A DNA stretch of 40,299 nt from an uncultured Acidobacteriia bacterium (GTDB lineage: Bacteria; Acidobacteriota; Terriglobia; Bryobacterales; Bryobacteraceae), in NCBI GenBank assembly GCA_903876865.1, contig CAIRBY010000998.1:1-40299 (forward strand). Reading direction: 5' to 3'. A model generated the notes under the pieces. The model ran no database searches. It saw only the letters and a list, made by a program, of their open reading frames with translations, and had not been told where the DNA came from. Positions 9,110 through 18,926 of the stretch are shown one piece after another (position 1 is the first letter of the stretch; each line of letters begins with the position of its first letter). The position numbers and the translations under genes are program-made.

Positions 9110-12100
9110 TCACTTGATCTCAGTCAGCGAATACACTACTACCGGGCCCATCAATCCGGATGGCATCAAGGGAGAGTTCGCCTTGTACTTGCTGTCCGGC
9201 GCGAAGGCGACTTTCGCCGCTCCCGGCTGCTGGTCGCCGATCAGCCGGTTCGGCCACAGGTTGACCACCTTGATGGAAAGGGTATTCGCTCCGGCCGTCA
9301 CGGCGTCGGTAATGTCCACGCGGTAGGGCGGCTTCCACGCCACCCCCGCCGTCTTCCCGTTGACCGCCACCTCGGCCACTTCGTGCACCGTCCCCAGGTC
9401 CAGCTCGATGCGCGGCTTCAATGCCATCGCCGTCTCCGGAATCTGGATCGTCTTCGAATAGGTTGCCGAGCCAGAGAAGTACCGGATACCCGGATTGGCG
9501 TGATTGCTCCAGTCCGACAGTTCAGCGAAGGTCGCCGATTTCGGAGCCCCGCGGCCCGGCTGGAACTCCACTTCCCAGGGTCCGCCCACGTCCACCAGCT
9601 TTCCACGGGCCGGCGCGATCACCGTCCGCGCCGTCGCCGCAGCCGGTTCGCGGAATACTACAAACACGGCGTCCCTCCGCTCCAGCGCCAGTGGCACGGT
9701 TGTGACGCCGTCATGGATGCGGTAGGTGGCCGGCCGCATGGTGCCCCGGTCCGCCATCCAGATCTCCGCGGCCTTTCCGGTGACCCGGAAATCAGCGCTG
9801 ATCGTGGTCGCGTTGTCGTTGCGGTTGTTGACGAAATAGATGTCGGTGTCGCCGTCCACGCGATGGTAGAACTTCACCGTCGCGTCCGGAAAGGGTTTGA
9901 CATACGCGAAGTCGGGCTGTATCTGCTCCGCCCCCAGCACGTAGCTCAGGTTCGCGGTCTGGTAGACCTTCCCCTCGCCGAGTTTGCGGAACAGCGCTTT
10001 ATCCGGCCAGATCTCCCGCGCCACCGCCTTCCACCTCGCGGGGTCGTCGGAGAGGCTGGGGGTTTCCTCCGGCGGCAACCCCACCACCACCGCTCCCGCC
10101 ACCGCCAGGGCGCGCACTTTCTCCAGCACCGGCAGGGTCATCCGGCTGCTCGTGCCGCCCAGGTACAGTATCCGGTACTTCATCCCGGACTTCGTCGCCA
10201 GTCTTCCGCCTTCCACCGAGAACTCCTTGACCAGCGCCTCCCGGTTCACGAAGTCGTAGTTGTACCCGTCGATGATCTCCGGCGCGTGGGCACCGTTGAT
10301 GTTGGTCGGTGGAGCTTCTTCGCCGTAGAAATAGGCCACGTCCATCACGGCGTGCCCCTGCTGCAGCAGGAAGCAGCTGCGCGCGATGTAGTCCGTCCAG
10401 GCGCGCGCCTGCTCCGCCCACGTCTCCAGGCGGTTGAACCACATCCCGTACGGGCCCAGCGCCAATCCCGGCGCATTCTCGTTGGGCTGGTGCACCGAAA
10501 CGTGCAAGGTCATCTGGTTGATGCCTCCCAGAAGAATCTGATCGGCGGTCGCCTTCTCGTCCCACGGTCCGTACGCCCATGGGATTCCGGTCGAAGTGAT
10601 GGATTCCGCCGAAGCCACCTTCTTGCCGTAGATGTGCGCCACAGACGCGGTGTCGCGAAGGTCCGCGATGTAGTTCCGGTTCACGTAGTCCCCATAGGGC
10701 AGCCAGTACTCGCCCATCGGGTAGTCGGCCCGCGCCTTCATCTCCATCGAATCGGCAACCATGGCCCGGGGGACTCCCATGGCCTCGGTCACGTACTTGA
10801 TGCCCCGCTCGTGCAGGCTGTCCCGTATCCCCTCGAAGCTCGACGTGATCACCAGGTCCATGATGGTGCGCCGGAAGTCCCAGAGGAAACGGTCGCTCAC
10901 GTCGCTCGATTGCACCACCCATCCGGCCAGGGCCGGCAGCCAGGGAGTGGGATCGTATCCGCGCAGCCGCTTAAAGTCGTCTAAGATGCCGTCCGTCCAG
11001 TTCTGCAGTCCCGCCTCCCAGCTATCGGTCGCGATATTGTTCACGCCGTGCTGTCCCATCATTCCGCCGGAGGCTTCGTCGTACGCCTTCAGGTAATCTT
11101 TCATGAACGTCCTGGTGGCGGCCAGGTTCAGCTTGTCCACCTCGAATCCCGTCGCTTCCGGAGGCGCCGGGGCATTGGTCGCCCCGGTCAGCGAATAGCC
11201 CATTCGCAGTACCATCCAGTCGCCGGCGGGGGCCGTCCAGTCCAGGGTCCCGTCCGGCGCCATCTTGCCCGTCAGGTCCAGTACGTCCGCTTTCTTAACT
11301 ACGCTGGCCATGTCCGCTTCCGGCGTCGGGATCTCATAGTAGTCACGAGCCATCGCGAAGCCGGCCTTCTCTTCGAACCGGTGCACCGGCATCGCAGCAT
11401 GAAGTTGCAGGCGGCAGAGCCGGACAGCGGTTGAACTCTGGGATATGATCCGGTACCGGAAGAACCGTCCCGTCACCGGTGCAAACCCGACAGTCCGCTG
11501 GTAGACCCACCAGATATTGTGGAGGTCTATCACCTTGGTGAAATTCACGCCGTCGCGGCTAACCTCCAGCAGTTCGATCAGCGGGGCTCCACTCGCTCCG
11601 CCTATGTTCTGCGCGGCGATCGTCAAACCGCGCACGGTTTGCGGCGTATCGAAGGCGATTTGAATCCAGGATGACTTCCCCGCCTCCGCCGGCAGGTCCA
11701 CCGGATTCGCATAGGCGCCAGCGGACAGCCCGGCGTAGGTGAAACTGCCCCGGCTCGATGTCACCGACGGGTGCGCCTGCGCCAGCGCCTTCTCGCCCGC
11801 TGGCATGCGAAACGCAATTACCCTCTGGTCCTTGTACAGTGTCGCCAGCGTCACCCCGACGCTAGCCGCGCGGGGTTGATCCTGGAACCGCCCGTTGACG
11901 TCTGAAGGCATCGGCAGGGCGCCCTGAACTCGCTTGCCGCCCTCCACCGCCGTGGCGGTCCACACCAACTTCTTCATTGCATCGGCGGGCTTTACCCAAG
12001 GCCCGCCGGACTGGCTCCATCCGGGTGCGGCCCCGATCGTCGTTTCCAGCCCCAGCTTGTCCGCCAGTTGAATCGCATGGCGGAACGCGTCCTTCCAGCC

Positions 12101-12376
12101 GGGCTGCATGTAGATCAGCCGCGGGTTCACCACGATCGGTGTCTGAAGAACTACGTCGAAGGTCTCCACTCCCCCAATGCCTGCGCGGTGCATCCACTCC
12201 AGATCCTTCGTCAATCCGTCTTTGGTGATATTGCCGTTCTGCCAATACCAGTAGACCCGCGGCCGCGCGATGTTCGGGGGATCCTTGAACCCCTTGGCCA
12301 GAGGGGTCTGCGCGAACGCCGGCAGCACAACAGCAAACACAGCGGCAACGGCAGATTCAAATTTCATTCCAAACAT
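9110..12376 (-). CDS. GH106-like (alpha-L-rhamnosidase-like) large glycoside hydrolase
   Basis: Start MFGMKFESAVAAVFAVVLPAFAQ preceded by GGAGGTG; ARPRVYWYWQNGNITKDGLTKDLEWMHRAGIGGVETFD is the GH106-type N-terminal signature; C-terminal GH2-like sugar-binding domain (GGPWEVEFQPG...YSKTIQIP...VNGKTAGVAWKPPYRVDIT). Confidence 0.8.
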   Translation of the reverse strand: MFGMKFESAVAAVFAVVLPAFAQTPLAKGFKDPPNIARPRVYWYWQNGNITKDGLTKDLEWMHRAGIGGVETFDVVLQTPIVVNPRLIYMQPGWKDAFRHAIQLADKLGLETTIGAAPGWSQSGGPWVKPADAMKKLVWTATAVEGGKRVQGALPMPSDVNGRFQDQPRAASVGVTLATLYKDQRVIAFRMPAGEKALAQAHPSVTSSRGSFTYAGLSAGAYANPVDLPAEAGKSSWIQIAFDTPQTVRGLTIAAQNIGGASGAPLIELLEVSRDGVNFTKVIDLHNIWWVYQRTVGFAPVTGRFFRYRIISQSSTAVRLCRLQLHAAMPVHRFEEKAGFAMARDYYEIPTPEADMASVVKKADVLDLTGKMAPDGTLDWTAPAGDWMVLRMGYSLTGATNAPAPPEATGFEVDKLNLAATRTFMKDYLKAYDEASGGMMGQHGVNNIATDSWEAGLQNWTDGILDDFKRLRGYDPTPWLPALAGWVVQSSDVSDRFLWDFRRTIMDLVITSSFEGIRDSLHERGIKYVTEAMGVPRAMVADSMEMKARADYPMGEYWLPYGDYVNRNYIADLRDTASVAHIYGKKVASAESITSTGIPWAYGPWDEKATADQILLGGINQMTLHVSVHQPNENAPGLALGPYGMWFNRLETWAEQARAWTDYIARSCFLLQQGHAVMDVAYFYGEEAPPTNINGAHAPEIIDGYNYDFVNREALVKEFSVEGGRLATKSGMKYRILYLGGTSSRMTLPVLEKVRALAVAGAVVVGLPPEETPSLSDDPARWKAVAREIWPDKALFRKLGEGKVYQTANLSYVLGAEQIQPDFAYVKPFPDATVKFYHRVDGDTDIYFVNNRNDNATTISADFRVTGKAAEIWMADRGTMRPATYRIHDGVTTVPLALERRDAVFVVFREPAAATARTVIAPARGKLVDVGGPWEVEFQPGRGAPKSATFAELSDWSNHANPGIRYFSGSATYSKTIQIPETAMALKPRIELDLGTVHEVAEVAVNGKTAGVAWKPPYRVDITDAVTAGANTLSIKVVNLWPNRLIGDQQPGAAKVAFAPDSKYKANSPLMPSGLMGPVVVYSLTEIK

Positions 12377-12554
12377 CGACACCTCCAAGCCATCGGACAA
12401 AAGTGCGGTTGGCGAGTCGCAGATCCACGGTACGCGACGGCTGCACGTCAGATATCAGCCCGAGGCTCGGAGAAAGATGGTCCCAGGAGCACTCCGGTTG
12501 CGGGGCGGCCGAGGCCACCCCGATCAGGAGGAGAAATGAGAGTGCCCTGAGCAT
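12357..12554 (-). CDS. Small secreted ORF homologous to the N-terminal module of the 6330-8987 protein; orphan or truncated domain
   Basis: 65 aa MLRALSFLLLIGVASAAPQPECSWDHLSPSLGLISDVQPSRTVDLRLANRTFVRW...; compare ECSWDRLAGPLGLKSDERYLYLQPTPDAAVKLTACTLAG of 6330-8987. Starts 2 nt after the TBDR stop and overlaps the next gene by 20 bp. Confidence 0.55.
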   Translation of the reverse strand: MLRALSFLLLIGVASAAPQPECSWDHLSPSLGLISDVQPSRTVDLRLANRTFVRWLGGVDVWNEI

Positions 12555-12556
12555 CG

Positions 12557-15500
12557 CTAGAAGCTAATTTTCAGCGCGACCTGGCACTGGCGCGGATTGC
12601 GGGCGGTGGTGATGCGTCCGAAGAGCGCGCTGGTGTTACCGCCGCCCGGGCCCGCCGTATTGTTGGTGGCGGCTGCCGAGAACGTCGTATTCGGATTGCC
12701 GAGATTGACGTGGTTGAGGGTATTGAAGGTCTCGAAGCGGACTTGGAGTCGCATTCGTTCCCCGACACGGAAGTTCTTCATGGTGGAGAGGTCCATATTG
12801 AACAGTCCGGGGTTGAAGACGTTGCCGAGCGTGCGGCCAAGGTTCCCGGCGGCATACAGCGGGGGGTTGTAGAAGATGCTGGTGTCGAACCACTGTTGCG
12901 CGTTGTGGTCGGACTTGTAGGCGTACTGGCCCATGGTGCTGGGGCGGGTGGCGAAGTTATTGTTGCCGCCGGTGACGTACAACGGAGTGCCGGTCTGAAT
13001 CGCGGTGATGGTGTTCAGCTGCCATCCGGCGATCGCTCCGCGCACCCACTTGTTGGCGGGGTCGATCGCTTTGCCCTTGCCGATAGGCAGTTCCCACACA
13101 GCGCTGCCCACGACGCGGTGCGCGATGTTCTGGCAGGAGACGGAGCGCTCCGGCTTCAAATCGTACAACGGATTCTGCCACCCGCCGCACTTGTCGGAGA
13201 CTTCGCTGGCGTAATCGACGCTGGTGTAGGTGCCGATCCCAATACCTTTGGCATAGGTGTAGGAAGCGAGCACCGAGAGGCCGCTGCGCATGCGCTTTTG
13301 GGCGCTGATGATGCCGGCGTGGTAGATCGATTTGCCGACCTGCGAAATGCTCTGCGTCATGGCGCCCAGGTACGGGTAGGGGGTGTAGAGTTGCTTCACG
13401 GAGATGGTGGAGGCGCCCAGGCTGCCGGGAACCTTGCCGGCGTAGGGGTTGGCGACCTGATCGGAGAGAGCCAGGCCCTTCGTGTAGTTCGACGGGTCGA
13501 ACTGATTGAGGTTGATGCCGTTGGATTGAAGGTGCGTGGCGTGGTTACCGGAGTACTGCAATTCCATCAGCCAGGTGCGGCCGAGTTGACGCTGGATCGA
13601 CAGGCTCCATTGCTGCGAGCGTGGCGTGTACTGTCCGGTGGGGACCAGGGTCGCGCCGCCGATCTGGTAGCTGGGTCCGAGCGCCGATCCCAGGGCGAGA
13701 GTGAGAGTCTTGGGAAGTTCCGGGTTGACGAACGGTCCCGTGGAGAGCTTCCAGGCGGGATAGTTGGCGTTAGCCACGTTGAACGGCGTGTTGCCGGAGC
13801 TGAAACCGGTAGAGTTCGGCCCGTAGTTGGGGACGGCCATATAGAACATGCTGTAGCCGCCGCGGATGGAGGTGCGGCCGTTGCCGAAGGCATCCCAGGC
13901 GAAGCCGACGCGCGGGCTGAAATCGAGCTTGTCCCGCACCACCGGCATGACGCCATCGACGTTGCCGTAGAGCATGGCGCCAGGGAGTCCGGTCTGCGAG
14001 TTCATGGTGGTAACCGAGAAATTCGAGCTGCGCCCGTGGGACTCGAAGGCGGGCTGCTGGTAGTCATAGCGCAGGCCCAGATTCAGCGTGAGGCGGCGGG
14101 AGACGCGCCAGTTGTCCTGCACGAAGGGGCTCACGGAGTAGTTCTTGATGGTCTGATTGCCGCCGGAAAAACAGTTGATGCTGCCGCCGGAATAGATGTA
14201 GCCGAGTTCGAATGTGGCCAGCGCGCTGCCGGTGTTGCCGGAGGACTGGGGGTTGCCGGTGAGGCTGGAAGAGGGGTTCCAACTGCCCGAATCGCAAGGC
14301 AGGAAGTTGCCGGTATTGCCCTGGTTGTGGCGGATTTCGCCCCCGGCTTTAACGGTGTGCCGCCCATTGATAATGGTGACGGCATCGAATAGCTGTGAGG
14401 TCAGCCCGGCTCGATAGTTGTAGGTGTTGCCGCTGCCGATGGTAAGGACGCCGAGGTTGAACGCCGGGAAGACATACTGCGGGAAACTCGCCGGCATGCC
14501 GATCTTGCTGGGCCAGTCCTGCAGTGCCGAGGGGTTGGCATAGGTGAAGTACTGCCGCGCCAGGGTCAGGCGGAATTCATTGAGCAGGCGCGGGCTGAAC
14601 GCGTGGGTGTCCGAAGCCATGATGTTGCGCGTCCAATAATTGTCGGTGCGGCCGTTGAAGAGTTGCGGCACGTTGAGCACGCCGCTGGTCAGTTTCGGAT
14701 GGTGGTAGAAGACCATGTAGCGCGCAAAGAACTGGTTCTTGTCGCTGAAACGCTGATCGATGCGCGTGCTGGTCTGATCGCTCTGCGTGCCAGTTCGGGC
14801 CACCTGATAGAAGTTGTTCTGCTGCGTGAACGTGCTGACCGGCGGGGTATTGGGAGCAGCGATAAACTTCAATACATTCACCGCCACCGGGTCGAAGCGG
14901 CTGGAGGGAATGATGTTGCCGGGGAGGGGGGTACGCACGTAGCCGGAGCCGGCTGGGTTGACCTTGGTGGTGTCTGGGTCGTACATGATGAGAGGCACGC
15001 CGGTGCTGGTGAAGTTACCTGGACCGCTGAAATCGCCGGCGCGCTGTTCCATGGTTGGTACGCTGCTGAAACTGGTGGACTGGCCGGCCTGGCGGAAGCC
15101 TTCGTAGTTGAAGAAGAAGAAGGTGCGGTCCTTGCCATTGTAGAGTTTGGGAATGCGTATGGGGCCCGAGATGCTGCCACCGAACTGGTTGTAGCGCAGC
15201 ACGGGGACGGTGAGCGAGAAGGCGTTGCGCGAATCCATCACGTTGTTGCGCATGAATTCGTAGAGCGAGCCGTGCAGGAGGTTGGCGCCACCCTTGGTAG
15301 CTACGTTGACCACGCCGCCGAGGGTGAAGCCGTATTCGGCGGACATTACGATCGACTGGACCTTGAACTCGGCAATGGAATCCACCGCGGGGTTGGCATT
15401 CACCTCGTTGAGAACGGTGTTCATGTTGTTGCCCCCATCGATGGTGAACTGGCTATGGCCGCCGCGCGCGCCGTTGATGGAGATGTCCGCTACTTCATAG

Positions 15501-16030
15501 CCGCGCGAGAGGAAGCCGGCGTTCACTTGGTTGGCGTTGTTGACGACGCCCGGCGTGAGCGTAGCCATGGAGAACGCGTTGCGCCCGTTGAGCGGGAGTT
15601 CGGTGATCTCGCGTTCTCCCACAGCGTTGCCAGAGGTAGCGGTGCTCGTGTCGACCAGGCCAGCGTCGGCCACCACTTCGATTGCCTGCGTGAGCGCGCC
15701 GATCTCCATCCGGAAGTTGACCGTGGCCTTTTGATCGAGTGCGAGGTTGATGCCGCTGCGGATGGACTTCTTGAAGCCCTGCGCCTCCACCGTAACACTG
15801 TAAGGGCCAATCGTGAGCGAGGGCGAAGTGTACAAGCCTTCCTGGTTGGTTTGCGTCCGGAAGGGCACGCCGGTGGCAGTGTTGCTGATCACGATATCGG
15901 CGTTGGCCATGGGGGCGCCGCTTGAATCGGTGACGGTGCCCAGAATCGTGCCGCCGCCCAGCTGAGCAGACAACGGAAGACTGAGCGCGAAGAGTAGAGC
16001 GAGTGCGAGTTTCAACGTGGACTCCTTCAA
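12557..16030 (-). CDS. TonB-dependent receptor with N-terminal carboxypeptidase-regulatory-like domain (Oar-like)
   Basis: 1157 aa; signal peptide; GGGTILGTVTDSSGAPMANADIVISNTATG (CarboxypepD_reg-like), plug ITELPLNGRNAFSMATLTPGV, beta-barrel segments, terminal ...CQVALKISF ending in Phe. Confidence 0.92.
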   Translation of the reverse strand: MKESTLKLALALLFALSLPLSAQLGGGTILGTVTDSSGAPMANADIVISNTATGVPFRTQTNQEGLYTSPSLTIGPYSVTVEAQGFKKSIRSGINLALDQKATVNFRMEIGALTQAIEVVADAGLVDTSTATSGNAVGEREITELPLNGRNAFSMATLTPGVVNNANQVNAGFLSRGYEVADISINGARGGHSQFTIDGGNNMNTVLNEVNANPAVDSIAEFKVQSIVMSAEYGFTLGGVVNVATKGGANLLHGSLYEFMRNNVMDSRNAFSLTVPVLRYNQFGGSISGPIRIPKLYNGKDRTFFFFNYEGFRQAGQSTSFSSVPTMEQRAGDFSGPGNFTSTGVPLIMYDPDTTKVNPAGSGYVRTPLPGNIIPSSRFDPVAVNVLKFIAAPNTPPVSTFTQQNNFYQVARTGTQSDQTSTRIDQRFSDKNQFFARYMVFYHHPKLTSGVLNVPQLFNGRTDNYWTRNIMASDTHAFSPRLLNEFRLTLARQYFTYANPSALQDWPSKIGMPASFPQYVFPAFNLGVLTIGSGNTYNYRAGLTSQLFDAVTIINGRHTVKAGGEIRHNQGNTGNFLPCDSGSWNPSSSLTGNPQSSGNTGSALATFELGYIYSGGSINCFSGGNQTIKNYSVSPFVQDNWRVSRRLTLNLGLRYDYQQPAFESHGRSSNFSVTTMNSQTGLPGAMLYGNVDGVMPVVRDKLDFSPRVGFAWDAFGNGRTSIRGGYSMFYMAVPNYGPNSTGFSSGNTPFNVANANYPAWKLSTGPFVNPELPKTLTLALGSALGPSYQIGGATLVPTGQYTPRSQQWSLSIQRQLGRTWLMELQYSGNHATHLQSNGINLNQFDPSNYTKGLALSDQVANPYAGKVPGSLGASTISVKQLYTPYPYLGAMTQSISQVGKSIYHAGIISAQKRMRSGLSVLASYTYAKGIGIGTYTSVDYASEVSDKCGGWQNPLYDLKPERSVSCQNIAHRVVGSAVWELPIGKGKAIDPANKWVRGAIAGWQLNTITAIQTGTPLYVTGGNNNFATRPSTMGQYAYKSDHNAQQWFDTSIFYNPPLYAAGNLGRTLGNVFNPGLFNMDLSTMKNFRVGERMRLQVRFETFNTLNHVNLGNPNTTFSAAATNNTAGPGGGNTSALFGRITTARNPRQCQVALKISF

Positions 16031-16036
16031 TTTGGG

Positions 16037-17563
16037 TTACTTTTGGTCAACCTTGACCACTAACGGGTATTCCAATGACGTTTGCGCCGGCAGTTCCAGT
16101 GAGAGGCCATCCGCGGCGCGTTTCCAAACGGTACGGGCCTTGTGGCCCAGAATCGAAACTGACGAGATCTCCCGCTTCATAAGCGGGGAGGCCGCGGCGA
16201 GCGATTGAATAGTGAGCGTGTTCCCCGCCGGCGGCGCGAGCACGATGGCGTACAACGTATTCTTTTTCGTGGTGAAGCGAATGTCCTTCCCGGTGTATCC
16301 GGTAACCATTCCGAACGCAGGACCGAGGCCGGTGGTGGGCCCTTCGCCGAAGACCGTCCACGGGCGCGTGCCGTAGATGGCCTCTCCATTGACGGAAAGC
16401 CACTGCCCCATGGCAAGCATGGTGTTGCGGGTCTGCTCCGGAAAGACCCCATCGCCATCGGGCGTGAAGTTGAGAAGGTAAGAGCCGTTCTTGCTGACCA
16501 CGTCGGCCATTTCAGCGAGCAGTTCGGGAGCGGGGCGGAACTTGACGTCCGCGCGCCAGAACCAGTTGTTGGTGGACATGGTGTCGTACTGCCAGGGGGC
16601 GTGAACCACTTTGGCCGGGTCCCAGGTCATGCGCTTCGTGAAAACGGAGATATCCAGAATGCCGGCATTCTCGGGGAAGGATTCGTACTTCCGATTCAGC
16701 ACCACGCCCTGCTTCCATTCGGCGGCACGGTTGTAGTAGTAGGCAGCGAACTTCTGGAGATAGGGCTGGAACGCGGGTTGCTCGATCTGCCAGTCGAAGT
16801 AGAACATCTGCGGGTGATATTTGTCGACCATGTCGGTGACGCGGGCCAGCCACAGCTTCAGGAACTCCTCAGAGGGCGGGATGGCGCGCGGATCGGGCGT
16901 CGTGCGGGCGACCAGCGGCGGGGGCGGCGACTTCAGCGGCGGATCGGCGAAGTACCAGAAGTGCTCTTCGAAGTGCGAGGAGGTGCCGAAGATCATCCCC
17001 TGCTTGCGGATGGCGGCGGACAGATCGGCGAGAAAATCGCGCTTCGGCAGCATCTTGACGGAAGAGGTGTCGGTGAAGCTGGCGTTGTACATGGCATAGC
17101 CGTCGTGATGCTCGCCGACCGGCACGACGAACTTCGCGCCGGTGCGGCGAAAGAGGTCCGCCCAGACGGCCGGATCGAAACCCTTGGGATTAAACGCAGC
17201 CATGCTCTCTTTGTGGCCGAGGCCCTGGGATACCGTCAGCGTGGTGGGGCCCCAGTGGACGAAAAGCCCGAACTTGGCGTCGCGGAACCACTCAGGAGCC
17301 TGGTTGTTTTCGAGCGATGACCATGCGGGTTGGAAGGGGCCCTTGGCGGCGACTTGGTCGACCTTCTTCAGTTGCTGGTCGACGCCAGGATAGGTCCACT
17401 GCGCGGATAGCGGTGCGGCGACGAAGACCAGTGCGGCAAGGGTTCTGTAGTTGGCTCGCCATCTCAATGGCGGGGAGAGCAGGCCGGTTCTCCACCAGCG
17501 CAGGTGATGCAACACACGGCGTAGTGTGATGACCGGAGCAAGCGAGCGGGTTACAGCGCGCAT
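16037..17563 (-). CDS. Alpha-L-fucosidase-like, GH29
   Basis: 508 aa; PEWFRDAKFGLFVHWGPTT, KFVVPVGEHHDGYAMYNASFTDTSS, MFYFDWQIEQ (candidate nucleophile Asp), YLLNFTPDGDGVFPEQT. Strong SD GGAGGTG before ATG at 17563, although the Sec leader begins about 40 aa further in. Confidence 0.88.
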   Translation of the reverse strand: MRAVTRSLAPVITLRRVLHHLRWWRTGLLSPPLRWRANYRTLAALVFVAAPLSAQWTYPGVDQQLKKVDQVAAKGPFQPAWSSLENNQAPEWFRDAKFGLFVHWGPTTLTVSQGLGHKESMAAFNPKGFDPAVWADLFRRTGAKFVVPVGEHHDGYAMYNASFTDTSSVKMLPKRDFLADLSAAIRKQGMIFGTSSHFEEHFWYFADPPLKSPPPPLVARTTPDPRAIPPSEEFLKLWLARVTDMVDKYHPQMFYFDWQIEQPAFQPYLQKFAAYYYNRAAEWKQGVVLNRKYESFPENAGILDISVFTKRMTWDPAKVVHAPWQYDTMSTNNWFWRADVKFRPAPELLAEMADVVSKNGSYLLNFTPDGDGVFPEQTRNTMLAMGQWLSVNGEAIYGTRPWTVFGEGPTTGLGPAFGMVTGYTGKDIRFTTKKNTLYAIVLAPPAGNTLTIQSLAAASPLMKREISSVSILGHKARTVWKRAADGLSLELPAQTSLEYPLVVKVDQK

Positions 17564-17650
17564 TCAGACACCTCCGTCGGCAGCGTACCGATCGTAACAC
17601 CTGTCCTGAACAAACATATATGCTCATTTATCGATCTAATGGTCCGGCTT

Positions 17651-17694
17651 GTCGACTGACGTTTAGACTAGGCTCGGATAGTCCTAATAGACTA
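17651..17694 (-). promoter_or_regulatory. Composite operator a (upstream of the GH29-TBDR leftward unit)
   Basis: Reverse strand: TAGTC TATTAG GACTA TCCGAGCC TAGTC TAAACG TCAGTCGAC; first site is part of perfect ATAGTC-N6-GACTAT (17678-17695). Confidence 0.85.
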
Positions 17695-17791
17695 TTCGGT
17701 CTGGCTGTCTTTGACCGCAGGGGCAAATGAGGTTCTCCCCTTTATGAGCCAGCGGACCAGGAAGTATGCGATCAGGTGAAGAAAGCCCTTC

Positions 17792-18847
17792 TCACCGCAG
17801 CCAGCCAATCGCTGAGCGCGGTGCAAAGAACGCCGTCCCATGGTGGATGCCGGGGGGCATGGCCAAATCCACGCGATGGGTCCAGTTCTTGAGATCGGGT
17901 GAGGTGGCGAGGTTGATGCCGCTGCCGGCGGGCTCATCCCAGTAAAGCCACCACTTGCCCTGAAAACGGATCAGGCTCGGCCCTTCCGCCATCGCGTGCT
18001 TCGCATCGCTGAACATCGGAGCATTGTCGCCCGCGATCGGATCGGAGACCGGGGTAAATTCGGGCCGGGCCAGATCCAAGCCGGCGTAGGAGATTCTCAG
18101 ATTCCGTCCGGGCATCACCTTGAGGTCGGCGTTGCGTGAGTCCTTGATGACCATGACCCACCGCTTGCCGTCCACGTCGAGATGCATCACAGCGTCGATG
18201 CAAGAGAATCCCTGGTCGAACAATAACCGCGCATCGGAAAATGTGCGGCCATCCGCAGTTCTGACGATGTAGATCCGGTTGTCGTACGGTGACGTGTTGT
18301 CGCCCTTGTTGTCGCTGCCATCGCCGTCGCTCCGCTCCCGCCTGGTGGTGGCGGCGAACAGGATGAAATAGTTCCCGGCCGCGGGATCCCAGTGAATTTC
18401 GGGCGCCCAGACGTTCTCCGGCTGATCCTCTTCGCTCAACGAAGGTGGGAAGGCCTCGACCATCCTCGGCGCAGACCACTTCACCAGGTCCGCCGACTCC
18501 GCATAACCGAAGACGCGTCCCTTCCAGTTCGAAGTCCACACCATCCGGTACAATCCGTTGCGGTAGAGGATGGATGCATCGCGGGTGAGGTTCTGGTCCG
18601 GCCAAGCGGGCGGCGTGAAGATCGGCTTATCGCCGTTGAGCGGAGTGAATCGGATTCCGTCCTGGCTCATGGCGAGATAGACACCTGCCTGCCCGTTGTC
18701 CCGGAAGTAAGTGAACAACAGCGCGTCATGAGAGGGTGGTTGGGCTTGCCCGTGCGGGCAGGCGGCAATTGCCAGTGCGATGGCGGCGAAGATGTTTGGC
18801 CGCAGGTTGACGGACCTGTTCCCCTGGCGGTCTCGACGGATAGTCAT
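17792..18847 (-). CDS. GH43-like glycoside hydrolase, secreted
   Basis: Start MTIRRDRQGNRS...FAAIALAIAACPHGQA at 18847 (RBS GGAG); propeller motifs DGIRFTPLNGDKPIFTPP, TRDASILYRNGLYRMVWTSNWKGRVFGYAESADLVKWS, NVWAPEIHWDPAAGNYFILFAAT, AEGPSLIRFQGKWWLYWDE. Confidence 0.82.
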   Translation of the reverse strand: MTIRRDRQGNRSVNLRPNIFAAIALAIAACPHGQAQPPSHDALLFTYFRDNGQAGVYLAMSQDGIRFTPLNGDKPIFTPPAWPDQNLTRDASILYRNGLYRMVWTSNWKGRVFGYAESADLVKWSAPRMVEAFPPSLSEEDQPENVWAPEIHWDPAAGNYFILFAATTRRERSDGDGSDNKGDNTSPYDNRIYIVRTADGRTFSDARLLFDQGFSCIDAVMHLDVDGKRWVMVIKDSRNADLKVMPGRNLRISYAGLDLARPEFTPVSDPIAGDNAPMFSDAKHAMAEGPSLIRFQGKWWLYWDEPAGSGINLATSPDLKNWTHRVDLAMPPGIHHGTAFFAPRSAIGWLR

Positions 18848-18882
18848 ATGCGTCTCCAACCATGACACGATTGGCGGCGACT

Positions 18883-18926
18883 GCCGTCTGCGGATTGGAC
18901 TAGCGGATTGTAGTCTTAATGGACTA
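18883..18926 (-). promoter_or_regulatory. Composite operator b (upstream of the GH43-like gene)
   Basis: Reverse strand: TAGTC CATTAA GACTA CAATCCGC TAGTC CAATCC GCAGACGGC; first site is part of perfect GTAGTC-N6-GACTAC (18910-18927). Confidence 0.8.

Noticed and set aside
17692-17937. 81-aa minus-strand ORF overlapping the 3' end of the GH43-like gene
   Set aside because: Off-frame reading of the GH43 coding end; Pro/Ser-rich with no RBS or homologous motif, and it runs into operator a.
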